DNA from: Burkholderia humptydooensis
GTDB taxonomy: Bacteria; Pseudomonadota; Gammaproteobacteria; Burkholderiales; Burkholderiaceae
Length of the DNA: 64,000 nucleotides
Assembly: GCF_001513745.1 (NCBI RefSeq)
Contig: NZ_CP013382.1
Span: 930,001 to 994,000, forward strand
Direction: 5' to 3'
Positions 9,722-19,100 of this stretch are shown here, piece after piece (within the stretch, counting starts at the first letter, position 1; the number at the start of each line of letters is the position of its first letter). A program made the position numbers and the translations under genes. The notes under the pieces are model-generated. The model worked only from the letters and a program-made list of their open reading frames with translations, had not been told where the DNA came from and ran no database searches.

Positions 9722-10113
9722 GTCGTGCTCTCGGTTGAGTGGAAACGGAATCCGGCACGTCCGCTTCCGCGCCGCGTTTCGTTCGACGAAGGCGCATGCG
9801 CAAAGCGGATGTCCGGATCGATTCGATTTTATGGAGCGGGTCGCCTCGTCCGATTCCATAAATTGCTCATTTGCGGCGGCGTGCGTGCGCGTCCGTTTCC
9901 GCGACGAACCGACGTGTGCGCCGCCTGAGCGGAATCTGAAAGCGACGCCGGACGAATGTCTTCAGCATCGATTTCGATGTCGAGCGGGATTGACGTGCCG
10001 TCCGCCCAACGCGTTGGCGTGCGCCGGGGCGACGCTCCGTTCGACGGCCATGCGCGGCGGCCAGCGCGGCTGCCGCGCCGTATCGGAATGTCTCGTAGCG
10101 AAGGGAGGACTTG
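9722..10113. promoter_or_regulatory. Divergent bopE/bopA control region
   Basis: This 392-base gap separates two divergently transcribed effector genes, so both promoters must lie within or near it. It is locally richer in A/T than the flanking genes. It holds no credible gene, and the long open frames across it look like GC-driven shadows. I could not identify a specific activator box by eye. Control by the BsaN/BicA activator is known for these genes and is inferred here from position only. Confidence 0.5.
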
Positions 10114-11667
10114 ATGATCAATGTCGATGCATTCGTCGCAAGCGCACGATCCGGCGCGCGCGTCGTGGTCGGCGACGGCGGGCGCGGACCAACCGCGTCG
10201 GTCGCGAGGCTGGGCATGAAGGAGCGGCTGTTCGCGTTCCTCGCGCACGTCCCGCTGCTCAAGCATTGCGACGCGGTGCGGCGCTATGCCGAGCAGGCCC
10301 GCACTGAAAACCGCCGCGCGCTCGAGGTGTTCGTGCTCGCGCTGTCGAAGCGATATGGCGCGGAAGGCGCCAGGGCCGCGTTCGACTACGGCGCGCGGCG
10401 CGACGGCGCGCCGCTCGATCGGCGGCTCGTGCGCAACATGGTGTCGATCGCCGAACATTTTCACGGCACGGGCGATGCGAAACCGCTGGTGCGCCAGATC
10501 GTGTTTCGGTCGTGGGAATGCCGAGGTCTCGATCATCCGGGACACGCGTCGCTGACGATCAAGAATCAGGCGGACGCCGATGCAGGCCGGCATGTCTACG
10601 AGCACGTCAGTTGGTGGCCGAACCAGAGATTGAGCGGCAAGGGTTTCGATCGGGTCGAGCCGATGACGCTGAGCGGATATCGGATCGACAAGCGCTCGGA
10701 GATTTCGAATGCAACGGAGCAGCGGCTTCGACAAGGCGACGCGGCGAGGAGAAAGATCCTCGCGGACGGCTACAAATACGCGAGTCGGGACGAGCTTCGC
10801 GACGCGCGTTTTTTCCCGAAAGCCGGCCAGAAACTGGACAAGGAGGAGGAATGGGGGCTGAGCGCGCGCAAGGTGTACTTCCCCGCGATCGGATTCAACC
10901 GCGACAAGCGCGACGCGGCCGGCCGGGACACGTTCGTGCTGTTCGGGCTGAACGAAGCGGCGATGTTGCGCGATGCGCGAACCGTGAAGGAAGCGGCGGC
11001 GACGGGCAAGCTCAGATACCAGATGATCAGCACGGAGGAAAACTGCGCGTCGATCGCGCTGCGCGTGCTGCGCTCCGGCGGCGCCGAGCACTTCGTGCCG
11101 TATGCGGCCGCATGGGTCTCCGAGGACCCGAATCGCGCGCATGCATACGCGCAGGCCGTGCAGTCGAGGATCGACACGCTGAACCAGCAGCGCGCGGACG
11201 TCGCGCGCTGCTGCGATCGGCTGGGCGGCAGCGCATCGGTGCAGCAGGCGTGGCGCGCGTTTTCGACGGCCGGCGCGACATCGGCCGGCCGCGCCGCGCA
11301 CGCGCAGCGGCAAGCGCGGCTCGACGATCACGCGCGCGAAGTCGAACGGATCGGCGCGTACTTCGCCGAGCTGTCTGCCGCGCGATCCGGCAAGCATCGC
11401 GATCGCGCGGACGCGGATCTCGCCGATGCGATGAAGCGCTGCGCGCCGTCGGCTCGCGACGACGTCGCAGCGCTGACGCGCAAGGCGCGCGTGTTCGTCG
11501 AAACGCTCGGCCGGCATCTAGGCGCGCCGCCGCAGGACGACCGGGGCGCGCTGCGAATACTGGCCGCGCACGCGATGGTCGGGCAGATCGAGGCGTTCAT
11601 GTCGATCGCGATCGACGCCGATTCGAATCCCATGATTCAGACTTCAGACGGAGCACCCGAACGATGA
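10114..11667 (+). CDS. bopA: T3SS effector BopA (IcsB family)
   Basis: BopA is the Burkholderia homologue of Shigella IcsB, an effector used against autophagy. The IcsB family are lysine N-epsilon-fatty acyltransferases acting on host Rho-type GTPases. The 517-residue product keeps a candidate catalytic His144 in PGHASL and Cys311 in ENCASIA, at nearly the same positions as the His and Cys of IcsB. GGAGG (10104-10108) sets the ATG at 10114; an in-frame TTG at 10111 is less likely. The gene overlaps its chaperone bicP by ATGA. Function is transferred from the family, and the catalytic residue assignment is inference. Confidence 0.9.
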   Translation: MINVDAFVASARSGARVVVGDGGRGPTASVARLGMKERLFAFLAHVPLLKHCDAVRRYAEQARTENRRALEVFVLALSKRYGAEGARAAFDYGARRDGAPLDRRLVRNMVSIAEHFHGTGDAKPLVRQIVFRSWECRGLDHPGHASLTIKNQADADAGRHVYEHVSWWPNQRLSGKGFDRVEPMTLSGYRIDKRSEISNATEQRLRQGDAARRKILADGYKYASRDELRDARFFPKAGQKLDKEEEWGLSARKVYFPAIGFNRDKRDAAGRDTFVLFGLNEAAMLRDARTVKEAAATGKLRYQMISTEENCASIALRVLRSGGAEHFVPYAAAWVSEDPNRAHAYAQAVQSRIDTLNQQRADVARCCDRLGGSASVQQAWRAFSTAGATSAGRAAHAQRQARLDDHAREVERIGAYFAELSAARSGKHRDRADADLADAMKRCAPSARDDVAALTRKARVFVETLGRHLGAPPQDDRGALRILAAHAMVGQIEAFMSIAIDADSNPMIQTSDGAPER

Positions 11668-12116
11668 ATACGCATACCGAATGGTTGAATGCGCTGGGCG
11701 AAGCGGCGGGCATGCCGCTCGATTTCGACGAGAACGGGCAGTGTTTCCTGCTGCTCGACGCGCAACTGATGATCTCGATTCGCGAACGGCCCGATGCGCT
11801 CGTGCTGTATGGAATGGTCGGCGAATTTCCGGCGCATGCGCCGGCGGAACTCTGGAGGCGGATGCTCGCCATCAATCTCGACTTGGCGGAGGCGGGCGGC
11901 GGCGGTCTCGGCTTCGACGGCGACACGGCAGCCGTGATGCTGATCGAGCGCATCGCGACGGCGAATCTCGGCGCGCGCGAATTCGTCGACGCATTCGAGG
12001 CGTTCGCGTCGCGTCTCGAAAGCCTGATCGGCGCGTTCGAGCAGGTGGGCATCTACGACGCCGGCGCGCGGGACCGTCCGGCGGATTCGCGCGCGGCCCG
12101 CGCGTTGCGCGGCTGA
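11664..12116 (+). CDS. bicP: Class I T3SS chaperone BicP
   Basis: A 150-residue CesT-type chaperone, small and acidic, with the family's alternating hydrophobic strands ([15 protein letters not shown]) and a dimerisation helix. It overlaps bopA by ATGA, as ipgA does with icsB, and is therefore inferred to bind BopA. The C-terminal 20 residues are Arg/Ala-rich and probably disordered. The gene is followed by roughly 220-250 bases before bprB. Confidence 0.85.
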   Translation: MNTHTEWLNALGEAAGMPLDFDENGQCFLLLDAQLMISIRERPDALVLYGMVGEFPAHAPAELWRRMLAINLDLAEAGGGGLGFDGDTAAVMLIERIATANLGAREFVDAFEAFASRLESLIGAFEQVGIYDAGARDRPADSRAARALRG

Positions 12117-12363
12117 ATCGACGCGGAGCGGACCGTGTCCGGTTGTGATGCGCGATGTCCGTTGACGCGCCGCCGCGGTCGCCGGACGACGAACGAATGA
12201 GCGAATGAGCGAATGAAACGGATCTGAAATTTTCCGGTGATGCGCGCGCGCTACGTTCAAGGGCGCGGGTGGGCGTGGCGGGAAGGGCTGCGCGCCGTTC
12301 GGGCGACGCGTCACGTGAGCGGGCGCGCGGGAGAGGATGCTTTGGAGCAACAAAGAATCGATT

Positions 12364-13035
12364 ATGGTCGTAGAGAGAAAGTGTGAAAGGGTGCTCGTCG
12401 TCGACAGCCATCCGATCGTGCGCGACGGCATCGAGGTCGTGCTCGGCAAGGCGTATGCGGGGATCGACGTGGGCGGGGCGGCCGATATGGCCGAGGCGAG
12501 CGACCGGTGCGGGCGCGACCGCCCGGATCTCGTGCTGATGGACGTGATGCTGCCGGGCGACGATCCGCTGCCGGCGATGAGCGAGATCCTGCGCGCGCAT
12601 CCGGACGTGCGGTTCGTCGTCTTCACCGCGCTCGGATCGGAGGCGCGCGCGGCGGATGCGATCCGCCTCGGCGCGTCGGGCTATCTGCTGAAGTGGTGCA
12701 GCCCGGACGGCATCGTGCAGGCGGTCCGGCGCGTGATGGCGGGGCGCGTCCACATCGACCCGTCGCTCGACGGGGCAAGGATCGCGTCGGCGGCCGGCGG
12801 CCGCACGCCTCCGTCCCCCGTCGACGAGCTCACGCGGCGCGAGAAGCAGGTGCTGAAGCTGATTGCCGACGGGATGCGCAATCGCGAGATCGCATCGCTG
12901 CTGAACATCAGTCCGAAGACGGTGGATTGCCATCGGCAGCGGCTGATGCAGAAGCTCGGCGCGCGCAACGTCGCGAATGTGATCCACTGGGCGTATCGAT
13001 ACGGATACGCGAACGCGTGCGCGCCCGCCATGTAG
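12364..13035 (+). CDS. bprB: Response regulator BprB (NarL/LuxR type)
   Basis: A two-component response regulator. The receiver domain (residues 1-125) has the acidic pocket and phospho-acceptor Asp60 in VLMDVMLPGDD. A C-terminal LuxR-type helix-turn-helix contains LTRREKQVLKLIADGMRNREIA and SPKTVDCHRQRLMQKL. No sensor kinase gene is adjacent, so its partner must be encoded elsewhere. The ATG at 12364 is chosen; an ATG at 12337 is in frame, but GAGAGG abuts it too closely to act as its ribosome binding site, so the start is uncertain. It is one of a run of regulators at the end of the Bsa locus. Confidence 0.85.
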   Translation: MVVERKCERVLVVDSHPIVRDGIEVVLGKAYAGIDVGGAADMAEASDRCGRDRPDLVLMDVMLPGDDPLPAMSEILRAHPDVRFVVFTALGSEARAADAIRLGASGYLLKWCSPDGIVQAVRRVMAGRVHIDPSLDGARIASAAGGRTPPSPVDELTRREKQVLKLIADGMRNREIASLLNISPKTVDCHRQRLMQKLGARNVANVIHWAYRYGYANACAPAM

Positions 13036-13152
13036 CGCGGCCCGCGCGGGCAAGCGCCCGATCGCGCGCGGCGGCGAGCGGTTCGTGAAAGTACCGCGCT
13101 GAAGCGTGCCGGAGAATGAACGCTCGCTAATGTTCACGACAGGAAAGACATC

Positions 13153-13596
13153 ATGAAGCTGAATGGAATGATCGCCGCGCAATGGAATCATCGACATGAC
13201 GCGGTCGAACGGCAGGCGCGACGCACTGGCGATGGCCGGCGCGTATGCGGCGTCGCGAGCGAACGCGACGGCCGGACGATGAGAAGCGAGATCAAGGCGA
13301 TCCGGATGGACGTGCTCAAGGCGATCCGCTTCCACAGTGCGGTCAGCACTCCGGTGCTGCTCGCGAAGCAAAACCGGATCGCCGCGAACGTTCGTGGGGT
13401 CAGCGAAAAGATCGACAGGAAGGGGCTGTTCGGCAAGATGGCCGAAGCAGTCAAGTACGTCGCGCACCGCGGCCTGTATTTCGACCGGCGCGCGCTGAGA
13501 AAACTCGACGCGTTGGTCGTCCGGCACATCGGCGATCGGCCCGAGGATCGCAAGTTCAAGGTCTTGCCTACGCGGCTGCGGCGTCCGGCGCCGTGA
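13153..13596 (+). CDS. bprD: Putative regulatory protein BprD
   Basis: A 147-residue basic protein of unknown fold. It is assigned as BprD by its position between bprB and bprC, not by a recognised domain. The translation is Arg/Lys-rich with a helical middle (EIKAIRMDVLKAIRFHSAVS). ACAGGAAAG lies upstream of the ATG. An alternative start at 13279 would give a shorter protein beginning MRSEIKAI. Role inferred: regulation of secretion genes. Confidence 0.65.
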   Translation: MKLNGMIAAQWNHRHDAVERQARRTGDGRRVCGVASERDGRTMRSEIKAIRMDVLKAIRFHSAVSTPVLLAKQNRIAANVRGVSEKIDRKGLFGKMAEAVKYVAHRGLYFDRRALRKLDALVVRHIGDRPEDRKFKVLPTRLRRPAP

Positions 13597-13748
13597 GCGC
13601 GCGCGGCGCCCGCGCCGCGCGTCCGGAGCGCCGGCTTGCGTCGGGCGGGCGCCGGCCACCGATGCGTTGCGCATCGCGCAACGCATGATGCGCGCGATGC
13701 GCACTCGGGCAGACGCTCTTTCAGTCGCACATTTCACCGGCCTTCACG

Positions 13749-14804
13749 ATGGCGAAGATGCATGCGCCCGGCAGCGGCACGCTGCTGCAGTTCTTTTCGA
13801 CCGACGACATGCCGCTCGCGCGCGCAACGTCGTTCTGGAGCGCGCACGTGTTCCAGTGCGAGGACGTGCGCGCGGAGCAGGCGCGCGCGTTTCACGGGCG
13901 CGGTTTTCTCTGCCGGCGCGAGCGCGGCCGGTTCGTTCGTTTCCGCGGCGCGTCGCTCGACGCGCGGATCAGCGAAACATGGCTGAGCGCCGCGGCGGCC
14001 GACGCGCACGTGACGATCTGCGCGCTGCACGCAGGCGAGTGCACGGTCGAGGCGCCCGGCTTGCCGGATGCGCGCTTTCGCGCGAACGAGCTGTTCATGC
14101 TCGACGGCGGCCGGCCGATGCGCGTGCGCTGGGATGAGCCGTGTTTCAGCGCGCTCAGATTGCCGCGCGCGTCGGTGGGGCGCACGCTCGGCCAGGCGGC
14201 GATGGAGGCGTCGCCGAGCGCGGCTTCGTTGCAGACGGCGCGGCTCGCGCCGTTTCTCGCGGCCGAGCTGGCGCTCATCGGCGATCGCGGCCCGGGGTTG
14301 TCGTCCGACGAGCTCGATTGCGTGCTCGCGCGCGCGGCCGAACTGGGCCGCGCGCTGCTTCAGGCGGCGCTGTCGGCGCGCATGCGGCGCGGCGCGCCCG
14401 CGCGCGCCGACCGGCTGCAGGCCGCGTACCGCTACATCGACCAGCATCTGCATCTGCCGACGCTCACGCCCGAGCGGATCGCCGACGCGATCCATTGCTC
14501 GCGCACGCAGCTCTATCGCCTGTTTCGCCACGAATCGCAGACGGTGCAGGCGGCGCTGCGCGACGCGCGGCTGAACCGCAGCCTGCGCTACCTCGAGCAG
14601 CCCGAATGCACGCTCAACATCGGCGAGATCGCGCATGCATGCGGTTTTCCCGATCAGTCGACGTTCGGCAAGCTGTTTCGCCGGCGCTTCGGCAGGACGC
14701 CGGGCGAGGTGCGCCGCGCCGCGCGGGGAGGCGGCGGTGAAGCCGCGCCGCCCGACTTCGCGGAAGGCGCAGACGCGGCGCGTGCATCAGCATTTCATCG
14801 ATAG
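13749..14804 (+). CDS. bprC: AraC-family activator BprC
   Basis: A 351-residue AraC/XylS regulator. The N-terminal half resembles an AraC-binding-like cupin domain (with ARATSFWSAHVFQCED). The C-terminal part (about residues 220-325) carries the two helix-turn-helix motifs, the first around IADAIHCSRTQLYRLFRHES and the second around IGEIAHACGFPDQSTFGKLF. In this locus BprC is the published link by which the type III regulatory cascade activates the type VI cluster, which starts on the other strand just beyond it. Its 3' end overlaps the convergent deubiquitinase gene by 10 bases. Confidence 0.88.
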   Translation: MAKMHAPGSGTLLQFFSTDDMPLARATSFWSAHVFQCEDVRAEQARAFHGRGFLCRRERGRFVRFRGASLDARISETWLSAAAADAHVTICALHAGECTVEAPGLPDARFRANELFMLDGGRPMRVRWDEPCFSALRLPRASVGRTLGQAAMEASPSAASLQTARLAPFLAAELALIGDRGPGLSSDELDCVLARAAELGRALLQAALSARMRRGAPARADRLQAAYRYIDQHLHLPTLTPERIADAIHCSRTQLYRLFRHESQTVQAALRDARLNRSLRYLEQPECTLNIGEIAHACGFPDQSTFGKLFRRRFGRTPGEVRRAARGGGGEAAPPDFAEGADAARASAFHR

Positions 14805-16042
14805 ATTGCGACTTCGATCGCCACGCCAACAAGATCCGGGTTGGACTCCGAATGACGGTACGATGCAGGCAAATCGCGCAACTGCTGCTCACTGGCCACG
14901 CTCACCTGCACGTCGTCGATGCAATACCAGACTCCATCCCGCTTCACATAGGCGACATAGTGGTCGCGCGTGTTGTAGCCGAACGCGACGAGCCGGTCGT
15001 GGTTCGGCAGTGCTGCGAAGTCGAACAGGCTGTTCAGCCTGAACGCCTTGGCGTCGGCAGGCGCGTCGCGTATGTCGGATGCGTCGAACGCATCATTGAG
15101 CGGCATGCGCAGTTCCATCAGCACATCTGCCAGGTATCCCGGCCCGCTGTCCGGAATATTTGTCGTCGCGCGCAACGCAGCGACCGCGGCTTGCAACTGC
15201 TCGTCGAGCTCTTGGGCCGATGCGGCGTCGTAGTCTTCGAGCAGTGCGCGAACGGCGGGTGGGACGTCCTGGTTCGACACGATGCCGTCGAGCGCCGACG
15301 AATGAACGGCCAACTGCAGCGCCGTGTTGATGAAGCACGAGCCGCCGAGGTTGCGCAGGCCGCGCGGCGGCGTGGTCGGCGCGGTGTCGAAGCTGGCCGT
15401 CAGCGGATGGGCCGACCGTTCGCCCGTCGCGCTCTCGATGCCGGCGGGCACCACGATTTCGTAGCGGCTGTTCGACTTGAGCGGCGCGAGCGGCCTGAAC
15501 GCGAGCCGGCGATCGCTCAGCCACGACAACGCGCCGACGGCGACGCTCGCGCGATCTTCGCCGTGTAGCGCGATGCGTCCTGCTGAGCGCGGCGCGATCG
15601 CGCGATCGAATTCGAGTTCGATCGTCGGGCGGCGCAACGCCGCGTGCGTTGGCGCGATGCCGGCGGATATGCCGCCGGGCGCAGCGGCGGGCGCAGCGGC
15701 GGGCGCAGCGGCGGGCGGGATGATCGGCGTCGCGGTGGGCGGCGTGTGTCCGCTGGGTACGTTCGCGACTGGTACGTGCGCGACGGGCGCGTTCGGCTGC
15801 GCCGGATACGCGAGCTGCACGGTCGGCGGCGCGAACGCGCGTGGAGCGGATTCGTTCGAATCGTCGCCGCCGCCGCATCCGGCGAGGGAGGCGACGGCCA
15901 GCGCGAGCGCCGTGCCGGCGCGTCGGGGTGATCGCATGCCACGGGCAAGCCGGGACGAATCGCGGGGCGAGTCAGATGCGGCGCGTCGAGCCGAAGGCGG
16001 CGCGTCGGGATGGTCGAGGGGGTTCGACGTGTGTTTCATCAT
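14795..16042 (-). CDS. tssM: USP-type deubiquitinase, historically named TssM
   Basis: A secreted deubiquitinase known to dampen host innate signalling; despite the name it is unrelated to the T6SS protein TssM/IcmF. From the start at 16042 the protein is 415 residues. The Cys box LRNLGGSCFINTALQ puts the catalytic Cys at 236, with His361 in RDHYVAYVKRDG and Asp376 following, the USP order. The N-terminal part has a hydrophobic segment ending LAGC (Cys56), which reads as a lipoprotein signal, then a Pro/Ala-rich linker and an Ig-like domain. Starts at 16171 (overlapping the upstream gene) or 15937 are possible. Published work reports export by the type II system. Confidence 0.88.
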   Translation of the reverse strand: MMKHTSNPLDHPDAPPSARRAASDSPRDSSRLARGMRSPRRAGTALALAVASLAGCGGGDDSNESAPRAFAPPTVQLAYPAQPNAPVAHVPVANVPSGHTPPTATPIIPPAAAPAAAPAAAPGGISAGIAPTHAALRRPTIELEFDRAIAPRSAGRIALHGEDRASVAVGALSWLSDRRLAFRPLAPLKSNSRYEIVVPAGIESATGERSAHPLTASFDTAPTTPPRGLRNLGGSCFINTALQLAVHSSALDGIVSNQDVPPAVRALLEDYDAASAQELDEQLQAAVAALRATTNIPDSGPGYLADVLMELRMPLNDAFDASDIRDAPADAKAFRLNSLFDFAALPNHDRLVAFGYNTRDHYVAYVKRDGVWYCIDDVQVSVASEQQLRDLPASYRHSESNPDLVGVAIEVAIYR

Positions 16043-16116
16043 GGCAAGACTGAAGGTGAACAGAAACAGAAAGTGAACATCAGCGGATTCGGCGGCTTGA
16101 CTGGGCGACGAGCGGA

Positions 16117-19100
16117 TCACGGACGCGCGCCGCCGCCGCCGGGCCCGTCGCGAGCCGGGTCGCCCCAGCACGCGCCGATGCGGCGGGGCAGCGCGGCGTC
16201 CACCGCGCCCGGTGTGCTCGACGCAGACGACGCGCGTGCAACGTTCGCCGCGGAGCCGCCCGCGCCCGCCCCGTCGTCCTGCCGGCTCGCGGCGCGCCGC
16301 TGCCGCGCGATGTCGTCGCGGCGCTCGCGCTCGAGCGCGTCGATCCGCTCGACGTGCGCGAGCAGCGCGTCATGCCCCGAGAAGTCGTAACGCACGTCGA
16401 CGTAGCGCACGCCGAGGCGTTCGAGCTGCGCTTTCGCGTCCGGAAAATCGCCGGGCGCGAAGCGCCGCACGCCGTAGCGGAAGTCCTGGACGAAGCGCGC
16501 GACGCCGAGCGGCCCCGCGTACCGGCGCACGAGCGTGACGTCGCCGAGCGCGATGCGCAGCGTCGCGTCGCCGCATCGATCGGGCTGCCAGTCGATCTGC
16601 TCGGACACGCGCAAGTTGTAGTTCGTCAGCGTGCGCGCCTGCGGCGCGCATTGCAGCGTCAGCACGGTCTCGAACGGCTTGGCCTGCGCTTCGCGGTTCA
16701 CGTCGGTCGGCTGCGCGACGATCCCGATGCGCACCGTCTGCGCGTTGAGCGCGTCGATCTGCTTGCCGAGCGACGCGATCCGCTCGTCGAGCTCGGCCGC
16801 CGCCTGCTGTTGCGCACGCCGCTCGGCTTCGCGCCGCGCCTGCGCGACGCGCCGGGCGGCCGCGTCGTCGACGAGCGGCAGGAACGCATCGGTGAACGGC
16901 AGCCGGTAGCCGAGCGTGTCGGCCGCCGCCGCGCGCGCCGCGCCGACGCGCACGAACGGCTTCGCCGGGCCGTCGACGAACGCCCAGATCGCGCCTTGCG
17001 GGCCGTACAGCCGGTCGTTGGCGTCGTCGTGCGTCGCCGCGCGCCTGAGCGGCCACAGCACGTCGCGCTCCCAGTCGTCTTGCAGCGCGCACGACGCTTG
17101 CCGCTCGACATACGCGATCACCGCGTGCAGCGGGCCGCCGACGAGGCTCCAGACGACGTCGCCGCCGACGTCGCGACCGCCCGCGAGCCGCTTGACGTCG
17201 CGCAGCGCATCGTCGGCCGCGCGCATCGCGGATGCTTCCACCGACGGATCGACGCCGAAGCCGTGGAAGTCGGCCGCGAGCCGGTAGGCGGCGCCGGGCC
17301 CCGCGAGCGCGTCGGCGGCGAGCGCGGCGACGCGCCGCTCGTAGTCGACGAGCGCGTTGCGCAACGCGGCGTCGCGCTCGAGCGTGAGCCGGCCTTGCGC
17401 GGGCGCGCCGCCGAGCGCCTCGCGCAGCGCGCGGCCGCCGCTGCGCGAGATCGAGCCGAGTGTCGCGCCGAGGCCGCCGCTCGCCGCGGGCAATCGCGCG
17501 GGCGCGAGCATGTGCGACGCCGTCCGGACGAAGCGCAGCCACGGCGGCAGCGCGTCGTCGCGCACGGATTCGAATTCGCGATCGACGCGTGCGAGCAACG
17601 CCGAGAACGGATCGCGGCGATCGGGAATCCGGTCGATCACCGCGCGCCATTGCGCTTGCGTCGTCAGCCCTTGCTCGCCCTGCGGGAAGCGCGCGACGAA
17701 GTCGCGCCAGGCGTCGATGCGCCGCGTGCGATACCACGCATCGAACGCGTCGCGATGGAACGCGAACTTCGGCCGGTTCGCGACCGCCTGCGCCATCTCG
17801 TCGAGGAATGCGTCGATCGCCGGACGATGCGCGGCCGTCAGCGCGGCAGGCACGCGCACGTCGCGCAGCGCGGCGGGTTGAGCGGCAGGCAGCGCGGGTG
17901 GCGCGGCGGCCGGCCAGAAGTCGGCGAGCGTCACGTCGCGCGGCATCGTTGCGTCGGGCAGCGCGAGCAGCCACGCGCCGTCCGGGTCGCGGTACGCGAG
18001 CCGTTCGAGCTGCGCCTGAGCGGCCGCGAGCCGTGCGGCGAGCGCGCTGTCGCCGGGTGCGCTCCACGCGATCCGGCCGACGGCGAGCGCGCCGATGCGC
18101 GGCGGCAGCCCGTCGCCGCGATCGCGCGCGCCGCTTGCGTCGTTCGTGTCGCGGGTGTCGCTCGTGCCGCCGACGCCACGCGTGTCGCTTGTGCCGCTCG
18201 TGCCGCTCGTGTCGCTTGTGCGCCGCTTGCCGCCTGCGCCGTCGTCATCCCGCGCGCGCACGGCCGCCGGCGCGGGCATCCGCGCGAGCGTCTCGCGATC
18301 CGCGCCGCGCAGGCGCGCCTGCATCAGGTTCACGTAGCGGACCAGATTGCGGATGCGCGCGGCGACATCGCCGTCGTCAGCCGCGCGCGCGTCGCTCGCG
18401 CCGTCCGGCTCGCCGAAGAACAGCCGATCGGCGGCGGGCTCGATCGAGCGCCGATAATGCGCGACGTAGCGGCGCTTGAGTTCCGCTTCGAGCCGGCCGA
18501 CGGGCGTCGCGTCGGCGATCGGGGGCGCGAGCCGCCGCACGAGCCGCCGCTCGTCGCGCCGCTCGACGTCGGCGATCACGCGGCCGATTCGCTCGAGCGT
18601 CGCCGCATCGCGCATGAGCTCGCCCGTGAAGCGCGGATGCGCGGGATAGTCGCGGCGGATCAGCTCGACGGTCCGCATGTCGCCGACGAACGACGCGCTC
18701 ATCAGCAGCCCGGCCGCGACGCACGCGAAGAGCCATGCGGCCAGCGCGACGCGCGCCGGCGTCAGCCGCGAGCGGCTTGGCCGCTCGACGGGCCGCCATG
18801 CGTCGCGCTCGCCCGGCAGCACGCGCGCGAACACGTCGTGCAGGAACAGGCCCGCGTCGCCGGGCGCGCGCGCCGGCGCGGCGTCGAGCCAGTCGGGCAG
18901 CGTCAGCGACGGCGCGCCGCCCGCCTGCCGGCCGCTCGTGAACAGCAGCCCGCGCAGATACGGCGTCTCCTGATAGACGTTCGGGCCGAACGCCGCGCGT
19001 GCGAACGCATCGAGCGCGGGCCGCACGCGCGCGAGCTCGTGCGGCAGCATCAGCGCGCGCGGCGAGGGCGGCTCGCCGCGCGCCGCCGGCGCGACGCGCA

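Noticed and set aside
9720..10307. Open frame crossing the bopE/bopA divergent gap
   Set aside because: No ribosome binding site or family likeness; it crosses a region that must hold two promoters.
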